A DNA stretch of 26,344 nt from a virus: positions 1 to 26,344 of IMG/VR virus record IMGVR_UViG_3300007546_000020; one strand, given 5' to 3'. The notes below the pieces were generated by a model. The model did no database searches and was not told where the DNA came from. It was given only the letters and a program-made list of their open reading frames with translations. The translations under genes and the position numbers were made by a program. This document shows, one piece after another, positions 20,540 to 26,306 of this stretch (positions are counted from its first letter, which is position 1; every line of letters starts with the position of its first letter).

Positions 20540-23137
20540 TTATATCACAGAATTTTCTAAATTTGTTGTTGCCTGTTTAATTAACATAGAAGATGATAAT
20601 TTAATTGTCTTATCCAATTTTTTATTTGTCAAACTAAGCTGTTTATTTTTCTTAATATGTGATATTTTTCCATTTAAAACTAAATTAATTTCTTCTGGTT
20701 TTGCGTTTGCAATAGCATTTCCAAGAACCATTTCATTAAAGAATAATAAAGCGTCCCCCTTTGAACCCATTAAGGTTGCTCCGTTAGCCCTAACCAATAA
20801 ATCATTAGTATTTGTTTCTTTTCTATTTTTTAATGCAATAACATCTAAACCAACTGGTTTTACTACATCATTTTTTACCGTTGGTATTTTATTACCAACA
20901 TTATTTGATTTGTTATTTAATTTCTTATTAACATCTGTGTTTATTTTAACACCAGACATAGATTCAGCGTGTCTTTGGTTAAACTCTTTAATTCTTTCAT
21001 TTAAACCTGTTTTATGTGTCTCGTAGAATATACCACCTTCGCCAGATTTTCTAATTGCTTTTTTTTGCATTTGAAGACCTGTTCTAGCGACACCCTTACC
21101 AAATAAACCGCCTGTACCTTTATCAATACCGACTCCAATTAATTCAACTAATCTACCCAAATAAAATTTTAAAGGGTCCATAAATTTAGTTGTTATTCGT
21201 GTTATCATATAATCTAATGACATTGAAACGGCTTGGAATATGTTTAATTCTGGATTTTGCCATATACCTAATATTGTATCAATAAAACTATTTGCCGCCT
21301 TAAAAATATTTTTCATTAAATTACCCATTGAACCTGATGGTGATAATAAATCGTTAAAGAAATCACCTTCCATTATAGACATACCCTTTAAAGTCTCATC
21401 CAAGTGATTTATTACATTTGAATTTCTAAAATATCTATCCATTACAACGAATATCTGTGAAAAACCAACATTAAATCTTTCTATAGCAATTCCAATTCTT
21501 TCCGCCAAATTTTTTCTTAATAGAGCCGATTCGTTATTTTTTCTTTCTTGCCTTAATTCATTATATATTGTATTAATACTAGGTATTTCTGACAATAGCA
21601 TTTTAGCACCACTAGATAATTTAATACTATATGAACCATCCTCATTCATGGTCATTAAGTTTGTTAATAATACCCTTTGTTCTTCATTTATCGATGTAAT
21701 TGACCCAAACCTTTTACCTAACGCTTCAATTTTATCTGCAAACTTAGATTGTTCAATTGCAACATTAAATAATTCATCTGGGTTGTCCTGGCCTATTGAT
21801 TTAGCGAACTCCCTAATAATTTCTCTATCAGCTGGGGCTATCTGGTATTTGCCGTCTTTACCCTTAAAAGCTTTATCTTTTAAAGATTCTAATAATTCGG
21901 CAGTTAACTCTTGAGGCTCATACATACTTTTAGCCATTAAAGTAAATGTGTTTCCAAAATAAAATGCGAACTTACCACCAAGTAGGTTTGCTGTTGCCGC
22001 AACCTCAACGGCTTTTTCTGGATCAGTAAAAGCGTCTTTAAATTTGTCAACACTATCGTTAACATCGAGTCTTAATCTTTGTGCATCTATAACTAAATTT
22101 GTCATCGCCTTTAAACCACGATTAACACCAAAACCAGTTAGCGAAACCACCAATTGATTAACTTTTGATAAAACCTTTGTTTGGTTCATCGAGACACGCA
22201 TTGATTTGTCCCTAACAAAATCAGTAAATTCTAAGGTTTTATCCATTGAATAACCTAAATTCTGGAAATTACCAATTAATTCGGTTGCATTCTCAACCCC
22301 AAGACCAGTCCCTAAACCAAGTTCAATAACCCTCTTAAACATAGGGCCTTCCAAAATATTCGACCTACCAGTAACATCACTTAATTTCTCAACAACCGTT
22401 TGTACATCTTCTAAACTACCACCAACATCTAAAACCTCGTTATATATTTTAGGCATGTTTTCATAGAACCTAATATACTCTTTACTAACTAAACCAATAT
22501 TTGCGGATATATTACCCGATATTGATTGCATTTTTAAAAATAGTTCGAATACAGCTGATACGCCAAAGTCAGCTCCGAAAAAATCTTTTATGAAACTAAA
22601 ACCTATTTTGAGTATACTTAAACCAACCCTAAGGATTGCTTTGCCAACATCAATAAGAATACCGCCAACAACTAAAAATGCTGCGAGATATGGGTTACCG
22701 CTTTTACTAGCTGTTTTTGCGGTATTTGCCACATCATCCATGGCCTCTTTAACATTTTTTTGTATTTCTAATTCAACTCTTCTTTGAAATAATTCTTTAG
22801 ATAACCTACTTTTACCAGAGTTTATCGCCTCATTTTCTTTTTTTACGTAATGATTTATTTGTTGTTCTAAAAACTCTAGCTCCTTTTTTCTAGCTATTTT
22901 ATCTTCAATTAATTGTTCTCTATGTTTCGATATTTTTTTAAAGTAACCAAATAATGATTCACGTTTAACGTCCCAGTTATAAGCCTCTTTATTCTTTTCA
23001 ATAGCATCACTATAAGAGTCTATTACTTCACCGACATACCTTTCTATCTCACTTCTTGTTGTTAAAGAAGCGGCAGTATTTACTTGTAATTTTTTTACGA
23101 GTTCATTTAATGCTGATGAAATATCCCCTTGAGCCAT
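20540..23137 (-). CDS. Tape measure protein, first copy (865 aa)
   Basis: An 865-aa paralogue of the next gene, with the same MAQGD start, a charged helical segment at about residues 55-135, and a strongly hydrophobic stretch at about 149-185 ('LAAFLVVGGILIDVGKAIL'). That stretch may help the tape measure insert into or cross a membrane during DNA delivery. The body is helical. Near the C-terminus 'LVRANGATLMGSKGDALLFF' corresponds to 'MVYANGQYIKGGKGDAVAFL' in the sister. The tail after that module differs and is shorter, ending 'TTNLENSVI'. The gene starts 4 bp after the 252-aa gene and is 50 bp from its sister. The hydrophobic region and colinear homology to a second tape measure make a tape-measure role likely; how the two share the work is not visible. 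Confidence 0.7.
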   Translation of the reverse strand: MAQGDISSALNELVKKLQVNTAASLTTRSEIERYVGEVIDSYSDAIEKNKEAYNWDVKRESLFGYFKKISKHREQLIEDKIARKKELEFLEQQINHYVKKENEAINSGKSRLSKELFQRRVELEIQKNVKEAMDDVANTAKTASKSGNPYLAAFLVVGGILIDVGKAILRVGLSILKIGFSFIKDFFGADFGVSAVFELFLKMQSISGNISANIGLVSKEYIRFYENMPKIYNEVLDVGGSLEDVQTVVEKLSDVTGRSNILEGPMFKRVIELGLGTGLGVENATELIGNFQNLGYSMDKTLEFTDFVRDKSMRVSMNQTKVLSKVNQLVVSLTGFGVNRGLKAMTNLVIDAQRLRLDVNDSVDKFKDAFTDPEKAVEVAATANLLGGKFAFYFGNTFTLMAKSMYEPQELTAELLESLKDKAFKGKDGKYQIAPADREIIREFAKSIGQDNPDELFNVAIEQSKFADKIEALGKRFGSITSINEEQRVLLTNLMTMNEDGSYSIKLSSGAKMLLSEIPSINTIYNELRQERKNNESALLRKNLAERIGIAIERFNVGFSQIFVVMDRYFRNSNVINHLDETLKGMSIMEGDFFNDLLSPSGSMGNLMKNIFKAANSFIDTILGIWQNPELNIFQAVSMSLDYMITRITTKFMDPLKFYLGRLVELIGVGIDKGTGGLFGKGVARTGLQMQKKAIRKSGEGGIFYETHKTGLNERIKEFNQRHAESMSGVKINTDVNKKLNNKSNNVGNKIPTVKNDVVKPVGLDVIALKNRKETNTNDLLVRANGATLMGSKGDALLFFNEMVLGNAIANAKPEEINLVLNGKISHIKKNKQLSLTNKKLDKTIKLSSSMLIKQATTNLENSVI

Positions 23138-23141
23138 TTAT

Positions 23142-23900
23142 TTAAAATTGGAATACTAGTGAACCGTTATCTAATCTTGGTCTAACTCTTCTGTTTATCG
23201 CCTTACTAATTAAATTAATGTTTTTATCATTCTTTAAAAAATCGTTGTAGAAAAAATTTAATGACGTGCTATCAAAAAAGTTAAACCTAACCATTGTTGT
23301 TCTTCTACTGTTCTTATTAATGTAAACTTGGAAACTAGGGTTATCGCCTCTTGGAGCCACTATAATTTGATTTTCATCATCATCATCCTGGCACCCAAAT
23401 ATATCGGCATCAAATTTGGTTCTTAATAAACCTCTTATATCGGATAAATTAGTTCTTTTTAATTCATTATAGTTTTTTCTAAAATCAAGATCAACATCCC
23501 TAACATTAAAACTCTTAATACTACCTTCTTTGTAGTAATAATAAGCCATACACATTATAATAATACATAAATCTTCAGATTCAGCAAGAACACCATCATC
23601 TGGGTTAATACCGTAACCCGCATTTATTGATTTATAAAACTTACCAGCGATTGCTTTTAAAGCGCTGTCAGATTTATCAATATTGTATTCAGCTCTATTT
23701 CCAGCAACAGCCCCAAGTGCAAAACTCTTAATATCATCACTTCTGTTACTAGATGTACCATTTTTATTGTTATCTTTTTCAATTGCTTTTAAAAAATTGT
23801 CAAATGACATTGGTGGTACATCAGAATAATTTTCTGGGGTATCATCAGCCCTTTCTAATATAACCTTTAATTGATTTTCAGTTATTATATATTTTTTCAT
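23142..23900 (-). CDS. Unknown 252-aa protein with a possible capsid-targeting leader
   Basis: I do not recognise a family for this protein. The frame is open back to an ATG at 23946-23948, but that start lies inside the terminator hairpin of the preceding gene and would add a spurious hydrophobic leader. I therefore choose the ATG at 23898-23900, giving a protein that begins MKKYIITENQLKVILERADD. The short amphipathic N-terminus ending in Leu-Glu resembles the capsid-targeting sequences of T4 internal proteins (MKTYQEFIAEA type), and 'ILE' fits the (L/I)-x-E prohead-protease site. The remainder is mixed alpha/beta and includes an acidic run at about residues 161-167 ('CQDDDDENQ'). It is the first gene after a terminator and leads into the tape-measure genes by 4 bp. 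A TATAAATA motif precedes the start. Confidence 0.5.
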   Translation of the reverse strand: MKKYIITENQLKVILERADDTPENYSDVPPMSFDNFLKAIEKDNNKNGTSSNRSDDIKSFALGAVAGNRAEYNIDKSDSALKAIAGKFYKSINAGYGINPDDGVLAESEDLCIIIMCMAYYYYKEGSIKSFNVRDVDLDFRKNYNELKRTNLSDIRGLLRTKFDADIFGCQDDDDENQIIVAPRGDNPSFQVYINKNSRRTTMVRFNFFDSTSLNFFYNDFLKNDKNINLISKAINRRVRPRLDNGSLVFQF

Positions 23901-23915
23901 AACGAATTCTTTTAT

Positions 23916-23923
23916 TATAAATA
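23916..23923. promoter_or_regulatory. TATAAATA motif upstream of the 252-aa gene
   Basis: An exact TATAAATA (plus reading) lies between the terminator at 23926-23959 and the start codon at 23900, 15 bp from the start. Because a terminator precedes it, a new promoter is expected here, and this motif (TATTTATA on the coding strand) is the best candidate element. Confidence 0.45.
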
Positions 23924-23925
23924 TC

Positions 23926-23959
23926 GAATAAAATAAAAAACCCACCATGACAGTGGGTT
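23926..23959 (-). terminator. Intrinsic terminator after the gp51-like gene
   Basis: On the minus strand, AACCCAC (23959-23953) pairs perfectly with GTGGGTT (23945-23939) around a 7-nt loop, and a T-rich tract TTTTTTATTTTATT follows. It begins 5 bp after the stop codon of the gp51-like gene, so it separates the hub pair from the tape-measure operon. Confidence 0.8.
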
Positions 23960-23963
23960 AAGT

Positions 23964-24227
23964 TTATGCTCTCTTAGATTTAGATTTTTGTATTTCTCTT
24001 TCTCTAGCTTCTTTAATCTTATCATTCTCTTCCATTAAAATATCAATGAATTTTCTTCTTTCAAAGATTGGCATTAATATTACATCTGAATAAGTAAAAT
24101 TAGCATGTTTAACTAAAATGTACGACTCGTACATCATTTGTTGTTTATACTCAGACGTAAGGCCAAAGAAATTTGGATGTAATGGGAAGTTCACCAAAAA
24201 AAAACTCTCCACTTGGAGCTTGGACAT
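23964..24227 (-). CDS. Baseplate hub assembly protein, gp51-like
   Basis: An 87-aa protein that overlaps the gp26-like gene by 77 bp in another frame. The central segment 'MYESYILVKHANFTYSDVIL' followed by 'MPIFERRKF' fits small T4-type hub-assembly proteins, which show a 'hxh.haxFs...vhxMPhxeR' pattern. The C-terminus is a charged Lys/Glu/Arg helix. In T4, gene 51 directly follows gene 26, which is the order seen here. T4 gp51 acts as an assembly factor for the hub and is not a major virion part. The ATG at 24225-24227 lies inside the upstream gene and has no Shine-Dalgarno. The assignment rests on motif pattern plus synteny and is moderate. Confidence 0.6.
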   Translation of the reverse strand: MSKLQVESFFLVNFPLHPNFFGLTSEYKQQMMYESYILVKHANFTYSDVILMPIFERRKFIDILMEENDKIKEAREREIQKSKSKRA

Positions 24228-24906
24228 TAATGGTCAAATCTAAACCAGGTTCGTTGTCGAAAAGATGTTTTCTGAACTCAGCTGAGTCCATTGGTGACAT
24301 ACTCTCAACGAATTGAACGATTGCGTTTTTATCTCGAATGCCGTCAACTTCCACAATTTGGTTTTGTAAACGCAATGTCATAATTTGACTAATAGCGCTA
24401 GAACCCAATTTTTTTGTTCTGGCTTGATCTTCTCTAATCAACTTCTCATCCTCTTCAGCAGTTAAATATTTAAATTTAACAGTTTTTTTAGATCTTGGTA
24501 AAACAAATGAACATTCAGCATTTTCATCTGGTGTTAAAGTATTTTCTTTTATTGGTAATTGGCTAATGTCAATTTCCTCAATAAATTTATCACCTGTTTT
24601 AGGGTCTGTTAACTCCACTGGATAAATCTCACCATAACCAGTTGATCTTAAAAAGAAAATAATAGCATTTCTATCACCTGGTAATAATTGCCCAGCTTTG
24701 ATGTCTTTATCTAAAATTTTCTTTTCCAATAAAACGTCAAGGACTTTACCGCTTTGTAGTAAGTTTGGTGAAGTTAGAATGTTTTCGTCAGCAGCCGTCA
24801 TATAAGCTACTTTAATTGTGTCTTTTTTATTTTTGTAAAATCTGCCACCTGATGGAAGCGGAATAACATCGTGCGGTGGTTCAAAATAAACCTGTTGATT
24901 TTCCAT
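24151..24906 (-). CDS. Baseplate hub protein, gp26-like
   Basis: A 251-aa protein matching the T4 gp26-like baseplate family. It has 'PLPSGGRFY' at residues 17-24, 'MTAADENILTSPNLLQSGKV' at 36-55, 'LLPGDRNAIIFFLRSTGYG' at 74-92, and a C-terminal 'LPITSKFLWPYV'. In many relatives the positions after 'TGYG..Y' and before the C-terminal 'LPI' hold CxxC metal-binding pairs. Here they read 'ELTDPKTGDKF' and 'NVQAPSGEFFF', so the cysteines are absent. The last 77 bp also encode the start of the gp51-like gene, and a T9 run at 24204-24196 (three Phe codons) falls within that overlap. The start at 24904-24906 opens a short operon just after a divergent intergenic region. The family call is fairly secure. 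Confidence 0.8.
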   Translation of the reverse strand: MENQQVYFEPPHDVIPLPSGGRFYKNKKDTIKVAYMTAADENILTSPNLLQSGKVLDVLLEKKILDKDIKAGQLLPGDRNAIIFFLRSTGYGEIYPVELTDPKTGDKFIEEIDISQLPIKENTLTPDENAECSFVLPRSKKTVKFKYLTAEEDEKLIREDQARTKKLGSSAISQIMTLRLQNQIVEVDGIRDKNAIVQFVESMSPMDSAEFRKHLFDNEPGLDLTINVQAPSGEFFFGELPITSKFLWPYV

Positions 24907-25040
24907 AGTATTTTAATTTTAAATTAATTATAGTCTAATATTAAATAGTGTAAACGGTATTTTTTATTTTTTTTACCTTTTAATATCAATTTGACGGTAA
25001 AAGGGTAGTTTACAACTAATTATTATAATAATAGAATATT
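24907..25040. promoter_or_regulatory. Divergent intergenic region with inverted repeat
   Basis: A 134-bp spacer separates the leftward gp26-like gene from the rightward endonuclease gene. TAGTGTAAAC (24946-24955) and GTTTACAACTA (25008-25018) form an inverted repeat with one inserted base. Candidate -10 boxes are TATAAT on the minus strand (24932-24927) and TATAAT on the plus strand (25024-25029). A possible plus -35 TTGACG (24991-24996) is too far from that -10. The element TATTAAATAG near 24939-24948 looks like a degenerate form of the TATAAATAG motif seen elsewhere. Divergent promoters are expected here; exact sites are uncertain. Confidence 0.5.
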
Positions 25041-25439
25041 ATGGCCAAAAAGAAAGGTAAATTCGCTAAAATGGTTAAAAAGATGAATGGTACTTCAAAA
25101 TTAGAAGATTCGTTCGCTGAACTACTTGAGCAAGAAAATATAAACTTTGAAAGACATTTTGTTTTTAAGAAAAGAGAGTTCGACTTTCTTTTAGTTGATT
25201 ACAACGTCTTAATTGAAACTCATGGGTGTTTCTACCACTGTTGTAAAAAACATTCGCCAGAAGCAAAATATGCATTCCAGAGAGCCAATTTAAGGAATGA
25301 CCAATACAAAGTCAAACTAGTTAAGTTTGATAGGACCTATAATTTATTGGTTATTTGGGAACATGAAATGGATAAAACAAATTTAGTTGTTGAACGAGTT
25401 AACAAGTTTATTGAGAAATATGGTATAATTAAAGGTTAA
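25041..25439 (+). CDS. Vsr-like endonuclease, possible free-standing homing endonuclease
   Basis: A 132-aa protein with a Vsr/PD-(D/E)XK-type fold. Its core 'LIETHGCFYHCC' and later 'LLVIWEHEM' match the E. coli Vsr segments 'VIFTHGCFWHHHHC' and 'VLIVWEC' as I recall them. Expected active-site residues are present at the same spacing: E22, D48, T60-H61 and H66 correspond to Vsr E25, D51, T63-H64 and H69. F64 and Y65 replace the intercalating F67 and W68. C63, C67/C68, H71 and H108 could supply the zinc site. The basic N-terminus (MAKKKGKFAKMVKKM) may contact DNA. It is the only plus-strand gene and sits between the tube and hub genes, which suits a mobile free-standing homing endonuclease of the phage Vsr-like (Edr-type) group. 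A T:G mismatch repair role is the alternative. Fold call strong; biological role inferred. Confidence 0.85.
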   Translation: MAKKKGKFAKMVKKMNGTSKLEDSFAELLEQENINFERHFVFKKREFDFLLVDYNVLIETHGCFYHCCKKHSPEAKYAFQRANLRNDQYKVKLVKFDRTYNLLVIWEHEMDKTNLVVERVNKFIEKYGIIKG

Positions 25440-25467
25440 AAAAAAAGGGGGTCGCAAAGCGTCCCCC
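25438..25467 (-). terminator. Intrinsic terminator after the tail tube gene
   Basis: GGGGG-T-CGC (25447-25455) pairs with GCG-T-CCCCC (25459-25467), with one T-T mismatch and an AAA loop. On the minus strand the hairpin is followed by nine T residues (25446-25438), so it terminates the leftward tube transcript. The run overlaps the stop codon of the convergent endonuclease gene. On the plus strand no T-run follows. Confidence 0.85.
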
Positions 25468-25496
25468 AAATGAATTTTGAATTGATAATATAATTC

Positions 25497-25985
25497 TTAA
25501 TAAACCAAGATACAACGGTCCATTCTTAATGTAGCTGTAATGTCAGCGATTTCATCATCACTATATTCCAATGATCCAAAGTCAACATTTGTCAAGAAGG
25601 TTCCTTGAAGAATCCATTTTTCAACAACAACACCTGTCGGATCTAACATTTCTAATTCAATATCTTTTTTATAACCTGCGGCATAACCCATTCTACCTGT
25701 TACTGATTCAGCGTGTAAACGAACCCACTCCATCAATGCTTGTGAAGCTGAAGGACCGATAGGGTCTTTGAATGTAACATCAATTGATTCCCAGTTAAAT
25801 CTACCAGCAACATATGTTGAAGTATTTAAGAAAGGAATTTCAACTTCGTTTATTGTTACCTTTGGTCTTGAAGTAGATATTACGAACCACTCGTTAATAC
25901 CTAGTGAACTTGGGAATCTCAAAATAAACCTGTTCTTTTTCTTTGGTTCGTAAGGAACGGGCATTTTCATTAATAAGTTAGCCAT
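25497..25985 (-). CDS. Tail tube protein, T4 gp19 family
   Basis: A 162-aa protein with the gp19 tube pattern. 'NRFILRFP' at residues 18-25 starts the first strand, 'SRPKVTINEVEIPFLN' lies at about 39-54, and 'FNWESIDVTFKDP' at about 63-75 precedes a helix 'ASQALMEWVRLHAE'. The end 'DFGSLEYSDDEIADITATLR' is the conserved C-terminal strand region. The length equals the T4 family norm (about 160 aa). Subunits stack as hexameric rings to form the inner tail tube within the contractile sheath. The gene has its own upstream sigma70-like promoter (26041-26070) and a terminator 30 bp downstream, so it can be expressed alone, as suits an abundant protein. No Shine-Dalgarno precedes the ATG at 25983-25985. 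This is the best-supported functional call in the window. Confidence 0.9.
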   Translation of the reverse strand: MANLLMKMPVPYEPKKKNRFILRFPSSLGINEWFVISTSRPKVTINEVEIPFLNTSTYVAGRFNWESIDVTFKDPIGPSASQALMEWVRLHAESVTGRMGYAAGYKKDIELEMLDPTGVVVEKWILQGTFLTNVDFGSLEYSDDEIADITATLRMDRCILVY

Positions 25986-26018
25986 ATTGTTGTCTATTTA
26001 ATTTGTTTTATTGTTTAA

Positions 26019-26026
26019 TATAAATA
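26019..26026. promoter_or_regulatory. TATAAATA motif in the tail tube leader
   Basis: An exact TATAAATA (plus reading) lies 33 bp before the tube start codon and downstream of the sigma70-like promoter at 26041-26070, so it would fall in the 5' leader of that transcript. It could be an alternative late promoter element or a leader signal. Confidence 0.4.
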
Positions 26027-26040
26027 TCTTTGTTTTTCGA

Positions 26041-26070
26041 ATTATACACTTTTTTAAAAATTTTTTTCAA
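26041..26070 (-). promoter_or_regulatory. Sigma70-like promoter for the tail tube gene
   Basis: On the minus strand TTGAAA (26070-26065) is followed after 18 bp by TATAAT (26046-26041), a near-consensus -35/-10 pair. The predicted leader is about 50 nt before the ATG at 25985. The region is very AT-rich, so chance matches are possible. Confidence 0.45.
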
Positions 26071-26075
26071 AAAAC

Positions 26076-26106
26076 TTGACTTTTTGATTTTCAAACCTTA
26101 TTTTTG
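26076..26106 (+). promoter_or_regulatory. Possible rightward promoter
   Basis: TTGACT (26076-26081) and TATTTT (26099-26104) are 17 bp apart. The -10 area also reads TATTTTTG (26099-26106), matching the Bacteroidota -7 element TAnnTTTG, with TTG about 20 bp upstream. It faces right, toward no plus-strand gene I can see within the window; any product would be a non-coding or antisense RNA. Confidence 0.35.
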
Positions 26107-26120
26107 TTAAGGGTCTTAAC
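26106..26120. promoter_or_regulatory. Operator-like palindrome GTTAAG-GGT-CTTAAC
   Basis: A perfect 6-bp inverted repeat with a 3-bp centre begins at the end of the possible rightward promoter, where a transcription start would lie. No T-run follows on either side, so it is not a terminator. It could be a repressor or activator site. Confidence 0.35.
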
Positions 26121-26124
26121 CAAA

Positions 26125-26146
26125 GTACTCTATTATAAATAGTACT
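26125..26146. repeat. 22-bp repeat, copy 1, containing TATAAATA
   Basis: This 22-bp sequence begins GTACTCTATT and ends AATAGTACT. An identical copy lies at 26168-26189, 43 bp away. Each is an imperfect inverted repeat with TATAAATA (26134-26141) near its centre, which suggests a binding site or paired promoter elements. Confidence 0.75.
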
Positions 26147-26167
26147 ATATATAATTTCATATATTAT

Positions 26168-26189
26168 GTACTCTATTATAAATAGTACT
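26168..26189. repeat. 22-bp repeat, copy 2, containing TATAAATA
   Basis: Identical to the copy at 26125-26146, with TATAAATA at 26177-26184. The 21 bp between the copies are AT-only apart from one C. The whole stretch from 25986 to 26306 holds no gene I can support. Confidence 0.75.
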
Positions 26190-26265
26190 CTAATTTATTT
26201 TTTCTTTGTTACTTTCTTTTTTATTAATTAGTATCTCAATTACCGTTGGTGCTTTTTAAGCTATG

Positions 26266-26298
26266 GAAAAGAAATAAAGGGGATACCTTCGTACCCCC
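26266..26298 (-). terminator. Intrinsic terminator of the gene entering from the right
   Basis: On the minus strand GGGGGTAC (26298-26291) pairs with GTATCCCC (26286-26279), including one G-T wobble, around a GAAG tetraloop, and is followed by TTTATTTCTTTT. It lies 8 bp after a stop codon (26307-26309). Confidence 0.8.
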
Positions 26299-26306
26299 TA
26301 AACTTA

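Noticed and set aside
23901-23948. Upstream ATG of the 252-aa gene, adding 16 residues
   Set aside because: The added codons lie in the terminator hairpin and T-tract and encode a meaningless hydrophobic extension. The ATG at 23898-23900 gives a typical N-terminus.
24196-24204. A9/T9 run as a sequencing error that splits one fused gp26-gp51 gene
   Set aside because: Both ends look native: the gp26-like protein has its expected C-terminal 'FLWP' and the gp51-like protein has its own ATG. T4 also has two separate genes here. Not fully excluded.
26106-26120. GTTAAG palindrome as a terminator
   Set aside because: The stem is only 6 bp and AT-rich, and no T-run follows on either strand.
26167-26231. 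Short plus-strand frame (about 21 codons, Phe-rich) after the possible rightward promoter
   Set aside because: It overlaps the second 22-bp repeat, comes from a T-rich tract and has no start context, so chance is the likelier explanation.
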